The position numbers and the translations under genes were made by a program. Under the pieces are notes generated by a model. It had not been told where the DNA came from. It made no database searches and worked only from the letters and a program-made list of their open reading frames with translations. Shown here piece by piece: positions 44,401-55,355 of a stretch of DNA of 64,000 bases (position 1 is its first letter; each line of letters begins with the position of its first letter). This stretch comes from Notospermus geniculatus (taxonomy: Eukaryota; Nemertea; Pilidiophora; Heteronemertea; Lineidae): assembly GCA_002633025.1 (NCBI GenBank), contig NMRB01000863.1:1-64000 (forward strand), written 5' to 3'.

Positions 44401-45719
44401 AGTCTGGTGGAGATGTCAATGCCAAGGATGATAAAGGAGCCACTGTTATGCACTATGTTGCACAAATGAGCGACTGTCGTCCCGAAATACTGGAACCGTT
44501 AAAAATGGCCGGCGGAGATGTCAATGCCAAGGATGACAAAGGAGCCACTGTTATGCATTATGTCGCACAAAGGAGCGACTGTCGTCCCGAAATACTGGAA
44601 CCGTTAATAATGGCCGGCGGAGATGTCAATGCCAAGGATGACAAAGGAGCCACTGTTATGCATTATGTTGCACAAACGAGCGACTGTCGTCCCGAAATAC
44701 TGCAACCGTTAATAATGGCCGGTGGAGATGTCAATGCCAAGGATGACAAAGGAGCCAGTGTTATGCACTATGTCGCACAAACGAGCTACTGTTGTCCCAA
44801 AATACTGGATCTGTTGATAAAGGCTGGTGGAGCTGTGAATGACAAAGATGGCAAAGGAGCGAGTTTTATGCACTATGTCGCACAAAACAGCATCTGGCAT
44901 CCTGTACTGGATCTGTTGATAAAGGCCGGTGGAAATATTAATGACAAAGATGACGAAGGATCGAGTTTTATGCATTATGCTGCACAAAGCAGCTACTTGT
45001 GTCCCGAAATACTGAATCTGTTGATAAAGGCTGGTGGAGATGTCAATGACAAAGATGGCAAAGGAGCCAGTGTTATGCACTATGCAGCACAAAACAACAA
45101 GTGGAGTCCCGGGATAATGGAACTGTTGATAAAGGCTGGTGGTGCTGTCAATGACAAAGATGGTAAAGGAGCCAGTGTTATGCACTATGCCGCACTAAAC
45201 AGCAAGTTGGGTCCCAAAATAATGGAACTGTTGATAAAGGCTGGTGGAGATTTCAATGACAAAGATGGTAACGGAGCCAGCGTTATGCACTTTGCCGCAC
45301 AAAACAACAAGTGGAGTCCTGGGATAATGGAACTGTTGATAAAGGCTGGTGGTGCTGTCAATGACAAAGATGGTAAAGGAGCCAGTGTTATGCACTATGC
45401 CGCACAAAACAGCAACTTGGGTCCCAAAATAATGGAACTGTTGATAAAGGCTGGTGGAGATGTCAATGCCAGGGATAAAAAGGGAGCAAGTGTTGAGCAG
45501 TATGCAGCAATATCGCAACAACCAAAAATAATGGAGCTGTTGGGAAGGGAAAGGAAGCGGATGTTGCGGGTTAAGAGCGATGAGGAAGAAAGACGAGATA
45601 TGCTGCATACCCCCAAGAATGTTTGCCAGACTGAGTCGCAGTATGTTGATGTGCTGGAAACACATCCCCCCTACCAATTGCAATCTTCCACAGGTAATAA
45701 TTATGCTTACAAAGAGTAG
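41484..45719 (+). CDS. Giant ankyrin-repeat protein exon (about 34 repeats), probably spliced onward
   Basis: An acceptor (CATTTTCCAG) precedes a leader with two short overlapping upstream ORFs (ATGs at 41504 and 41530). The main ATG is 41601 and the frame is open to TAG at 45717. Residues 1-105 are charged with no signal peptide. From about 110 to 1320 stand ankyrin repeats of 35 residues (105 bp) with the consensus DKGASVMHYAAQ…ILDLLIKAGGDVNAK; the last is degenerate (ASVEQYAA). Two-repeat and five-repeat blocks are duplicated almost without change. There is no transmembrane segment. Near the end CAG|GTAATA at 45694 is a good donor in phase 1, and no AATAAA was seen in the next 300 bp. The next exon on the strand (47154) has a phase-1 acceptor, so this exon may join the FN3-SEA exons below. 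Long ankyrin arrays bind proteins; the partner is unknown. Confidence 0.93.
42521..43579 (+). repeat. Two copies of a 531-bp five-ankyrin block
   Basis: 42521-43051 and 43052-43579 match essentially base for base. The mark is a 37-residue repeat with an extra WCPP (HWWCPPKIMDLL) instead of the usual 35. A smaller two-repeat duplication (210 bp) precedes it near 42095-42530, and repeats 30-31 resemble 32-33 near 45060-45480. Confidence 0.93.
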
Positions 45720-46031
45720 CCCGACATATTTTCCTTCTTTTGAAAAGGCCGGTTTACAATATTATAATTATCCAATTTTTCCATCAATGGCCAAGAGGTA
45801 CATGTACATGTAGGCCTACATGTAATTAATATGAGGCTACATTGTATATTGGTATAAAATCGTTAGTACCTCTGCCATCATTCTGCAAACAATATCATAT
45901 TTTTTGTGCTGGTTAACTTGCTCAGCCTTCGCCAGTTGCATGTGAGGGTGAATAGGAGTTTTTGTAGGTCTAGTTTTGGAACGGCAAAAGATTGGAAATA
46001 ACAGAGGTAGTGTAATAATTTTTTCAGGACC

Positions 46032-46689
46032 TGTACATGTACAGTCATTGACATTAGTTTATCTACACCTACTACATGTACCTTGAATATTTCAAATACT
46101 ACTGGGCCAATTTTAACACGGTTTGTACCACATGAAAGTATATAACCTTGGTCATATTTCTGCATCAAAATTTTGGAAATTTGGAAATATCATAATTATG
46201 TAATAGCTCATTAGAAAACCCCCTAAAAATCAACATTTTTATTACGGAATTTTTTTGACTTTTGTTGCAGTTTTGATAGAATGGAACTTTCTAAGGATTT
46301 TGGGCTTTGTTTCACCAAAATATCTCAAGTGGTTGCTGAGATATTTGAGATTATCGAAATTTTGATATTTTGAGATTTTCGTGTTTTTCAGGAAATTTTG
46401 ATGCCATTGGTTAAAGCTAACCTCAGAATATGGGTTTACAATAATTTTGGAACTTTTTGTGTTAACTGGGCAGAGATATTCATATTTGAAAATAACCCCT
46501 TAACTTTAAAGACAAGCTTAACTTCTCACCAGTTTACGCTATAAGAATTTTCAAAATTTCGATGTAGTAATATGGCCAAGGTTATATACTTTCATGTGGC
46601 ACAAACCGTGTTAAAATTGGCCCAGTAGTATTTGAAATATTCAAGGTAGTAGGTGTAGATAAACTAATGTCAATGACTATACATGTACA
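46032..46689. repeat. Fold-back element, arms about 130 bp
   Basis: TGTACATGTACAGTCATTGA, ATTTCAAATACTACTGGGCC and TTTAACACGGTTTGTACC at the left return inverted at about 46560-46689. The 400-bp interior is AT-rich with no gene. A partial copy lies at 56921-57700. It sits in the intron between the ankyrin and FN3 exons. Confidence 0.9.
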
Positions 46690-47153
46690 TGAACAAGAGC
46701 AGGGGTTTGGGAATACTGTGGATAATATTGAGTGAATGAAGATAGACTGAAAGGGAGTTTGATAATTGCAGGGACTAAAGAAATGATTGAGATTCGGTCT
46801 TTTTGGCGGGTTTCGTAATAAGAAATTAAAATGAATTTAACCATTCCATCGAACTGATAGATCTATCAATTCGGAAAAACACCAATAGGTAGGCCCTAAA
46901 ATTTTATTTTCTACGACAGCTTAAATCCGTTCCTCACTGTCCTGTACTCAACAGGAATGGGAAATTGAATCGGAATGAACAAAATTTGAGCCTCCTGTTC
47001 ATCGAGTCCATATCCTCGAAGCCTGTGCCTCATCAATGGGAAAAAGATGGCGAAATGGGAAAAGGCGAGACGGGAATATGAACTACTGACGAGTCTCCTG
47101 TTCATTGTCCTGAAAGTCTGTGACTTATCAACCAAGCATTATTCTTGTTTCAG

Positions 47154-50100
47154 CGCCACCAGAGATAGAGTCCGAAATCCAAGTTTCCAATATATCCAGC
47201 ACATCAGCCACTGTCTCCTTTGATGCACCCAAACTGACTGACAATTACGATGGATACAGAATCACTATCAACCCAGCAACAAATGGAGAAACAGCTGCTG
47301 ATATTCCACGTGATGTCCACTCTCCATCCAGCGTCCTATCAAATCTCGTCCCAGGAACAGATTACACCGTGACAGTAAATACTGTTAGTGGAAATCAAGA
47401 AAGTGCTAAGACGACGTGTCAGTTCAGGACATGTAAGTTTGCCAACATTTAGTTAATGGCTTTTATCATAGATTCAGTTTATCATAGATTCAGGTTCATT
47501 CCCATTATGGAGTCACAGCTACGCTTTTTGATAGTGTGTGTGACGTATCTTAGTGCTGGAAATTGATGCCTCATGCGAGGGTCGGTGGGTTCGAATCTGG
47601 TAGGAAGCAATGACTTTCACCTTAGAAACCCGTTTCTATTTCATATTCTTTACTTGTATCTCCTTTTTGTGACCCCTCGCATGACATAAAACTGTATGGG
47701 TTCGGAGATTGTTTGGACTACTCGCAGGGTACTGATGGACGCCTCATTTAAACACGGGCCATTGAACCATCCGTGGGTTCGAATCTGGTAGGAAGCAATG
47801 ACTTTCACCTTAGAAACCCGATTTCTATTTCATATTCTTGACGTATCAAAAGGGTGCAATGATTTCATTATCAAAACAAACATGAAAATGACCAGAGAAT
47901 TTTCCCCTCGATATTGACAGCTTATTTTTAGCTGATTGCTGTGAACCCAAGGAAATTGCTTTTCGAAAAATTGTCGTTCAGTTCGTGATGTGTTGATGTT
48001 TATTTTTGCCCATCAGTTTCTGACATTTATATTGGAGCCATGCTTGACCCAAGGTACAGAAAAGCACAAAATTGACACACAAAATGATAATAAACAAGAA
48101 GTCAATCTCCAGAATTCACGAATTTTCGACCCCAACCGGGGTCTTTTTCAAGTGGAACTTTACAATCTGAAACTCTAGAAAAGACTGAGGTGAAACCCGA
48201 ATGCAGAACTACATAACTTGTGTAGACAGGACAAACAAGCAATTAAGGAAAGAATAGCGACCAAGCCCCACGGGTGGCCGCTGGACAATTAAGGAGAAAC
48301 TAATTTAGCTGAAAGAAAAGGATTGAATAACTGCAGGGCTGCCCAGCCTGACCAGAGTTTAGGCAACTGGCGCAGAGCTTCATTTGGCTGAAAGAAAGTT
48401 TATAAATTAATAAAAATGACATGTGTAATACATAACAAGCAACTAAGTGAAAAGATGCACAAAGGTCAACACAAAGTAAAGGAATATAAAGGAAGTCAAC
48501 TTCCAGATTTGTAGGAAAAAACAGAATGGATAGTGCAAATCACTGAGCAATGAGAAGAATAAGGCGAGGAGGATTAGAGCAAAAAAGGGGGAAAGGGGAG
48601 GAAAAAACAAAACCTAGACCCTGCAGCTGCACCTGCAGTCATACAGGGCGAGGTTAAACGACCAAGAGGAGCCACAGTGCCCTCCGCAACTGGAAAACCA
48701 AAACGAAATAGGCCTACCAGGGTGAGAGAAACGGAAGAACACGGATGCCAAATTGTGGTCTCAGGACCTCAGCATCTTGTGTTAAGACCTGAGGGGGTGA
48801 TGGTTTTAAGGGTCCACATCCATTTCGACTCTGTCTGAAGGAGAGTCGTCTCATCTGGACATGTCTCGAGGATGGTGAACAACACGTCCGTGACAGAATG
48901 TCCTGGCAACTTAAAGTGAGCATAGAGTATCGAGCAGTCACGGTCACGATCCTCTTTCCCTAATCTGATGTTGGACTTATGGTTGTTCATCCTTTGGCGG
49001 AAACATGTTGTCTGTCCGACGTACTGATTGATGGTGGTGCATCTGGTACATGTGATGCAGTAGACCACATTTCTGCTGTCACAATCAGCGGGACCCCTCA
49101 GGCGGAGTAGAGGAGCTAGGAGGAGCTAGTGATGTGGGACTGGGAGGGCAAGGAGATGCAAAGTTGACATTTCCGACCTCTCTTTGGTCCTTTGGAGCCA
49201 TGCTTGAAACACTGTGTGCCACTTTCCTTTCATCTCTTATTGACATGGGTGGTTCTGCAGATTTGATTCAGAAATAATACATATGAATTCAGTTTGCAAG
49301 TAAAGTGTGTCCTGTTGCCATAATCACTCACATCATTGGTATTCGCCTCAATATCAACCAGGCCTTATGTTTTACATGTTTTACATGTTTTTAGTGTTCC
49401 CAATATCTCAGTGTTACATTGCACAGAAAATAACAGCAAGAGAGCCCATGACTTTTCAATCGGGGAACACAGAAATAGGCCTATATTGGGGAACACATAA
49501 AAATACCTATACGTGTACACGTGCAAATGTACAGAATCATTACTTAAAAGACTGTATGGTTGAAGCCAGGGCAGTTTATATGTATTCATGTACTTTTCTG
49601 AGCATCTTGCAATTATTCATTACAACTGAGTTTATACATGTATCCTCATGCATGTATTTGGTAATTGGTTTTGCAGTGTCCACCGTTGGAATTTCCTTTT
49701 CCTTAGACCAGGACTTCAGATTTGATTTGAAGGACCCCAACTCCGAGGCCTACAACAGTCTCAAGGAAAAAATAATAGGCATGGTAGGAGAACCAGTTTA
49801 AAACTGATGCACATACATGTATCTGTTGCACTAAATACTACTTTATCACTCTGCTGTTTAGAAAGATGTCAAGGTCTTATTGCTTTCTCCCCGACTACAC
49901 AATCATATTCAATCAATGAATGCGAGGGATCAACAACAAATGCGAGGGCCTGTGGGTTCGAGTCAGATGGGAAGCTACATGTATGTCTTTCACCATAGAA
50001 ACCCGTTAAATTATTTCATGTTCAACAATGAATTCGTTGTAAAAGAAAGTGCCCTAAAATGACCAAGATCGACAGATATTTCACCAGCACTAACAGAAGT

Positions 50101-50734
50101 CAAGATTGGGCAATTAAACTGTAAGTTGTTAATTACATGTATGTAATTATATTTATAACTGTATCTATAACTGTATTTATTCATTCATTTGTTCCTTGCT
50201 TTTATAGTTAAGAAATGCATGTGGTGATGATCTAGGAGACGTATTGTCAGTACGATTCGAGTAAGTATTTATTATTGCTAACCAAGTCGGGCCCCCGGCT
50301 CCGCATCTATTTCAAAATTGTCGCAAATTTTCATGGAAATAATTTGAATTCTACGGAAAAACTGGTTTTGCCAAAGTAAAAATAGGCCAGCGTGTAGGCC
50401 TATCTATCTGTTTTTTAACTGTTTCGCAAAACGTCGTGTCAGGAGTTTGAAATCTTTTTTGGCGAAAATCGTATACATGTATTATGATAATAACGCCGCA
50501 GTTTTGCACAATATTCTGTCATATTACTCATACTATGAGCGAATTACCTTCATCATTTGACAGGGATGTTCCTGTATTGACCTTGGTTGTATTTCCTCTT
50601 CAGAGAAGGTTCCATCAAAGTATATGTCAAGGTCGAATATCGAGGAAACAGGGAAGATTCGACACCAATCAAGGTGGCACTTCGGAAAAGCTTCTCGTGC
50701 ATGGGAATTGACCCAGATTGCATTGTCATTAAAT
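47154..50734 (+). CDS. FN3 domain plus SEA domain, module 1
   Basis: Exon 47154-47432 (279 nt, phase 1-1) is one fibronectin type III domain: PPEIESEIQVSNISSTSATV, DNYDGYRITINP, VLSNLVPGTDYTVTV. Three exons then make a SEA domain: 49677-49783 (ISFSLDQDFRFDLKDPNSEA, YNSLKEKI), 50208-50260 (LRNACGDDLGDVLSVRFE) and 50604-50734 (EGSIKVYVKVEYRG). All borders are GT-AG and phases match. The GSIKV stretch corresponds to the G|SVVV autocleavage site of mucin-type SEA domains, with Ser kept, so cleavage is possible. SEA domains are usually extracellular, next to membranes or glycans. Exons 53418-55286 repeat this module with identical sizes for the first two SEA exons. No signal peptide or membrane segment is visible. 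The exon before it is either the ankyrin exon or an unrecognised one. Confidence 0.85.
47578..47842 (+). repeat. SINE-like direct repeats with tRNA B-box
   Basis: GGTGGGTTCGAATCTGGTAG…GCAATGACTTTCACCTTAGA (first copy 47583) recurs at 47771 about 188 bp on. A third, more diverged copy lies at 49938-50010 (GTGGGTTCGAGTC…CTTTCACCATAGAAACCCG). The GGTTCGAATC word is a tRNA B box. Confidence 0.6.
48769..49105 (-). pseudogene. GIY-YIG endonuclease fragment of a Penelope-like retroelement
   Basis: The minus strand reads VVYCITCTRC, QYVGQTTCFRQRMNNHKSNI, YAHFKLPGHSVTDVLFTILE and a C-terminal WMWTLKTITPSGLNTRC, then stop. Order and spacing are those of the C-terminal GIY-YIG nuclease of Penelope-like elements. 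No reverse transcriptase was seen upstream. The YVGQT core and the downstream Arg are present. It lies in the intron between the FN3 and SEA exons. Confidence 0.75.
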
Positions 50735-50879
50735 GTAAGAGTAAAATCAAATCCAGAAATCGAATTTATAACATAAAAGTACGAAAATACATGTACTTCC
50801 CAAATGACGTGTGTTGCGGGAACTCGCAGTTGCCCACCACTTCAATGCGTATTTTATTTCCTAAAGCCTAGCGCACATT

Positions 50880-51230
50880 TGCGACAAAACTCCCTCAATG
50901 CGTTAGGGGTGTTTTTAAAGTGGACTGACCCAACGCTGCCGACTCGTCATTTAGCCAGGTCAGTCGATTTTAACAGACACCCCTAAAGGCCTGTCTACAC
51001 GGTCATACATTTGTTCAAAACATCCTCATACATTTGTATGATGATGTTCATAGACAGATATTTGATTGTGTAGGCTGTTTTCCCAACAAACTTGAACAGC
51101 AACCAACATGTATGATGATGTTCAAATTTGTGTGATGATGTTCATGGACAAATGTATGATCGTGTGGACTGTTTTCCCAACAAACCTGAACATGTATGAT
51201 GATGTTCAAATTTTTAGTCATGACGAGTAA
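50880..51230. repeat. Small inverted and direct repeats in an intron
   Basis: TTAGGGGTGTTTTTAAAGTGGACTGAC pairs loosely with GTCAGTCGATTTTAACAGACACCCCTAA (50901-50985). Then TGTATGATGATGTTCA and TGTTTTCCCAACAAAC repeat two to four times (51035-51220). Confidence 0.6.
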
Positions 51231-51344
51231 CACCTGCTCCTTGGGTGTTGCATGTCATTTCTTTCCCCTAAAGGCCATCCAACTCTGGCATATTCCAAAA
51301 GACTCCTTGAATGTAAAAACGTTAACCGCCTTTTCTTATTTTAG

Positions 51345-51608
51345 TTAACTGCACCAATGCTGATGAAAACGTTGCCCAGGCCAGTGAAGCAGGAAACGTT
51401 AACCAGGCATGCACAGTCAGCGGAATAGCTATAGGGTGCTTCAACAATGTCTACAGCGAAGGCAACATCACAATCAGTCAAACCAACACCGAGAATAACG
51501 TCCGTCAGGGGCCCTGCGCCTGTCCGACGAACGGGTTAGCAGGTCCGGCGACATTGTCGGGACATGAGGAGAGGCAGGATAGAAGTTCAGAGAAGAAAAT
51601 GCAAGAAG
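51345..51608 (+). CDS. Cys-bearing linker exon of the FN3-SEA gene
   Basis: 264 nt, phase 1 in and 1 out, AG and GT borders in place. The frame reads NCTNADENVAQASEAGNVNQ, ACTVSGIAIGCFNNVYSEGN, ITISQTNTENNVRQGPCACP and SGHEERQDRSSEKKMQE. There are five Cys and N-x-S/T sites (NCT, NIT). I do not recognise a named domain. It directly follows SEA 1 and precedes the Thr-rich exon. No equivalent exon was seen after SEA 2, where the C-terminal exon takes its place. Confidence 0.7.
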
Positions 51609-52208
51609 GTGATATCAGTATTTTATTTGAGTGCCTTCCTTGCTTAACTATTACACGATCTTCCAGAACTAGGAAAAGGGGCTTCGGTTTACCACAGACT
51701 AATTATTATTTGTGTGCCATGGTTTTCCAGTTCAGACCTGTTATCTATATTTCTGAGACAAATGCTGTCAAAGGGACCCTAAAGGCAGCCTCCTCATAGA
51801 CATTTTGATGTACTCATTACAGGAATCGGTTGGCATGAGAATCTATCTCGGACATGTATTGCAAGTAAAATACACTAAACATCAATAAACATCAATTATT
51901 TGAGCCAAAATCGGTTGGCTGTCGGTTGCTAGCGCCACCTTTGACCACACTGATATGAGCCTAATAGGGTCCCTTTAAAAGAGCAATTAAAGAGATACAT
52001 GTACGAAGAATGTTGAAATCAGCCCAGAAATACGTACAGAGCCAACAACAATGTCAGTTGAAATTACTTCCAAGACCGTCATTTTTAAACTTGACAAAAT
52101 CATCATATTATCATCATTCCCATCAACTCAATATTTTCACCATTAATAAATCCGTTTCCATTCTGATTAAAGAGTCAAGCTGAACCAACGCTAATATTTT
52201 TCGTTTAG

Positions 52209-52742
52209 CACCACCACAAACGGATTGCGCTGTTCCAGTTTCATACGTATCCGTATCAACGACTGTTTCCATTGAGCCATCGAAATCGTCTGGCAATTAC
52301 CATGGCTCAGGATCCACTTTCAACCCAGCAACAAATGAAGTTACCGCAGCAACAAATGAAGCAACCGCAGCAACAAATGAAGTAACTGCTGGAACAAATG
52401 AAGTAACCGCTGCAACAAATGAAGCAACCGCTGGAACAAATGAAGCAACCGCTGCAACAAATGAAGCAACCACTGGAACAAATATAGTAACCGCTGCAAC
52501 AAATGAAGTAACTGCTGGAACAAATGAAGTAACTGCTGGAACAAATGAAGCAACCGCAGCAACAAATGAAGCAACCACTGGAACAAATATAGTAACCGCT
52601 GCAACAAATGAAGTAACTGCTGGAACAAATGAAGCAACCACTGTAACAAATGAAGCAACCGCTGGAACAAATGAAGCAACCGCTACAACCGTACCTGGTG
52701 ATGTCCACTCTCCATCCTGCGTCTTACCAGATCTCGTCCCAG
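52209..52742 (+). CDS. FN3-derived exon expanded into a Thr-rich 7-residue repeat stalk
   Basis: 534 nt, phase 1-1 like the true FN3 exons. It opens APPQTDCAVPVS, STTVSIEPSKSSGNYHGSGS and TFNPATNE, and ends VPGDVHSPSCVLPDLVPG. Both ends align with the FN3 exons at 47154 and 53418 (TINPATNGETAADIPRDVHS…NLVPG). Between them the ATNGETA stretch is replaced by about 17 copies of the 7-residue unit [AV]TA[AG]TNE (21 bp). The strands after LVPG are missing, so an FN3 fold is unlikely. A Thr-rich low-complexity segment could be an O-glycosylated, mucin-like stalk if the protein is secreted. The frame is kept through the whole array. Confidence 0.8.
52321..52690 (+). repeat. 21-bp coding minisatellite
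   Basis: Units ACAAATGAAG[T/C][A/T]AC[C/T]GC[T/A]G[G/C]A repeat about 17 times with a period of 21 bp. A larger block including the rare ACAAATATAGTAACC variant is itself repeated about 105 bp apart (near 52480 and 52585). Confidence 0.95.
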
Positions 52743-53417
52743 GTAAAGAAAAAATACTTACTTATTTTTTCCATAGGCGTAACGAAAGCGCCGCTGTATG
52801 CATTTGGTTTTCCGACGTAACCTTTGGCCTTTGGACAACCTACAGTTTATAGGTTTTACAGACGCGGTCAATGTATCAGAGTGCTGATTCAAGGTGGCGA
52901 GGTTGATCATTATCAGTGTACCTTGACGTTTCAATGCATTCTCGACGAGACTTTTCAAATCTATCTATTGGAATGATGTACCTTAAGTTACCATTTAGGC
53001 ACTGAGACTGTTGCGACACATAAAAGAATGAGTTGAATCATGGTACCTTACTACATGTAAATGAAGGGTTGGTCACAGCGCGTTGGTGGCCATTTTTGTC
53101 AGCTAAGGTTTCGACAGAGTATCAGTCCAGCGTAGGTGTTACCACTGGGCATGAAGGCCTATGGATTGGACAGGACACCAGTCTTATCACTTTGAGGAGG
53201 GACACTGAGGCATACCTCATGCAAACAGTGGCAATTTAGGTCAGCTGATACCGGTACTCCACATGCTTTTCTTTAAAAAGTTTCCTTGATCTGCTGAAAT
53301 AAATTGCTTTGCAGCTAACTCAACATGTTGCACAAAACAGAAAACTTCACGCTTATTGAGAACTTATCACTGAAATGTGCGCGAAAACCAGCAAAATATT
53401 ACTGGTGTTTCTTTTAG

Positions 53418-55286
53418 TGCCACCAGAGATCGAGTCCGAACTCCAAGCTCCAGCCATATCCAGCACATCAGTCATTCTCTCCTTTGATGCACCCAAACTG
53501 ACTGACAATTACGATGGATACAGAATCACTATCGACCCAGCAACAAATGGAGAAACAGCTGCTGATATTCCACGTGACGTCCACTCTCCATCCAGCGTCC
53601 TGCCAAATCTCGCCCCAGGAACAGATCACACCGTGACAGAAAATGATGTTAGAGAAGATGACGCTACGAAGATATGTCAGTCCAGGACAGGTAAGTTGGC
53701 TCCAATCAAGGGTACCCTGCCNTATTCTTGCCACGAGGCTTGTGGATCAGATATTGCTGGACAAAGGGCATTGTTAAAACAGTTTAAAACATTGTTTGAA
53801 AAGTTTGTAACTTAACTCGTGTATAAGTTTATGTTTTTTGACTTACTGGTACATAAATTCCTATTTTCCAGTGTCCGACCTTGAAATTTCATTTTCACTA
53901 GATCAGGACTTCCCAGACAGTTTGAAGGATCCCAATTCCCAGGAATTCCAAAATCTAAAAGAACAGATTGAACAATCGGTATGTGAAATGAAGTAAGGCG
54001 CCTCTCCACGTGAGAGTTTTCTTGCGCAAGTTGGCTCTCTATGGGCAATTCAACTGCGAGCAGTTGTTTGTGTCATTGGTCCCAGCGTAAGCCGTGAGGA
54101 AAGTGAATTGCCCATTGTGAGCCAACTTCTGCAAGAAAACTCTCACGTGGAAAGGCGTCATAAGACAGCGGCAATGTCGTAATGAAAACGAAACAATAGG
54201 AGCTGTGAGCGAGTTGGCCAATAGGTGCCACTACGGCCCAATTCAATGCATATAGCGGACCCAGTCATTATCGATCGAGCAGCGATCACGTAGATTTTCC
54301 TGTACATTGGTCCGCTAGATCTTTGCTGCCATCTGTTGGCAATATGCGCGGCTGACTGCTCCTATTGGTTAATAAAGAGGTCCCGACGCATGAAAGGAAG
54401 CCGTAGGCCTAGATAAGTCATGAAGTTTAACGTCACAATGTAGGCCTACTAGTTCCATCTGGTCGTAAAGAAAATGAAATTCTGCTATACATTGTTCAAC
54501 ACCTACATGTAGGCCCAACAACCCACAATAATCTACGAATATATAATGTACTGCCGTTTTAACTGAGGCGATATAGTATTTTGCTTTTACTAGGTAAAAC
54601 ACACAAATAGGGCCTACATTGTATAAATATCGCGACATAATTCCTTCTTTTTTAGTTAAGAAAAGAGTTGGGCAGTGACCTGGTAGGATTCAAAGAAGTC
54701 AGATTCGAGTAAGTTTCTCCAACAACGCAGTATCCAACCCCCTTACAGCTGTGTTCAAAATTTGATTCGATATGGAGATAACGGCACATTTGGAACTCCT
54801 GCATCGACCGCACAGAAAGTCCGACAGTGCTTTCGGTGCCTATCGGCGGTTTAGTTAATGGGAAAATGCGTTATAACTAACTGCCGATAGGCACCGGTGG
54901 CCCTATCGGACTTTCTGTGCGGTCGGCCCTGGACATTAATGTACATGTACATTAGTACTGTACATTTGGCACAGCACCCGCAATGTTGCCTCAGACATTA
55001 TGTTTAAGTGCCGATAATATTTTTGCAAGGAGCTAGAATGGCCTCGAAACCTGTTTTCTGGAAGGAAGATTGCGTAAACTAAGCAATGCCTGGATTTCTT
55101 TTATTGTAGTTGTAGAAAAAAAATCACCATCACACAGTCAGAGTGTTTACTGTTGCTGTTTTCATTGCAGAAAAGGTTGCCCGATAGTGTACATTAAGGT
55201 TGAAGTAAACAGAAATGCTGAGACCTTGATTAAAAAGATTCAGAAGATGTGCGCGGACGACGGAAATGGCCTTCAAATTATTCTGG
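53418..55286 (+). CDS. FN3 domain plus SEA domain, module 2
   Basis: Exon 53418-53690 (273 nt) is an FN3 domain nearly identical to module 1 over PPEIES to SPSSVL, but weaker after VPG (ATNGETAADIPRDVHSP kept; the last strand reads TVTENDVREDD). The SEA domain is split as in module 1: 53872-53978 (107 nt; LEISFSLDQDFPDSLKDPNS), 54656-54708 (53 nt; LRKELGSDLVGFKEVRFE) and 55171-55286 (KGCPIVYIKVEVNRNAETL). All phases match. Where module 1 has GSIKV, this one has GCPIV, so the Ser nucleophile of SEA autocleavage is replaced by Cys. The duplicated layout shows that the whole FN3-SEA unit was copied. The introns carry three MITEs (53996-54156, 54194-54367, 54805-54925). Confidence 0.85.
53996..54156. 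repeat. MITE, 161 bp, in a SEA-domain intron
   Basis: GGCGCCTCTCCACGTGAGAG and TTTTCTTGCGCAAGTTGGCTC return inverted as GAGCCAACTTCTGCAAGAAAA and CTCTCACGTGGAAAGGCG. It starts only 18 bp after the exon border. Confidence 0.88.
54194..54367. repeat. MITE family 'CAATAGGAGC', copy 1
   Basis: Short TIRs (CAATAGGAGC / GCTCCTATTG). The interior ATTCAATGCAT…AGCGGACCCAGTCATTATCG, CGAGCAGCGATCA, and GCAATATGCGCGGCTGACTG matches 63606-63780 closely. Confidence 0.85.
54805..54925. repeat. MITE, 121 bp
   Basis: CGACCGCACAGAAAGTCCGA and GGTGCCTATCGGC return inverted as GCCGATAGGCACC and TCGGACTTTCTGTGCGGTCG. Confidence 0.9.
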
Positions 55287-55355
55287 GTAAGACATGAATA
55301 TCTATTGTTACCTTTCACAAAAAAATCTACTTACCCTTTATTCCACATCCAATGC

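Noticed and set aside
41601-45719. Bacterial or Wolbachia-type ankyrin gene acquired by transfer
   Set aside because: The exon has a good upstream acceptor and a downstream donor and sits among host-style introns; nothing suggests bacterial codon use or neighbours.
48714-49068. Host DNA-repair GIY-YIG gene (SLX1-like)
   Set aside because: It lacks the RING-type partner region and has the LPGHS and PSGLN features of retroelement C-termini; it sits in an intron on the opposite strand.
52297-52708. Three overlapping minus-strand frames with Cys/Phe/Leu repeats
   Set aside because: Antisense shadows of the 21-bp minisatellite; the plus-strand frame fits the FN3 exon borders and phase.
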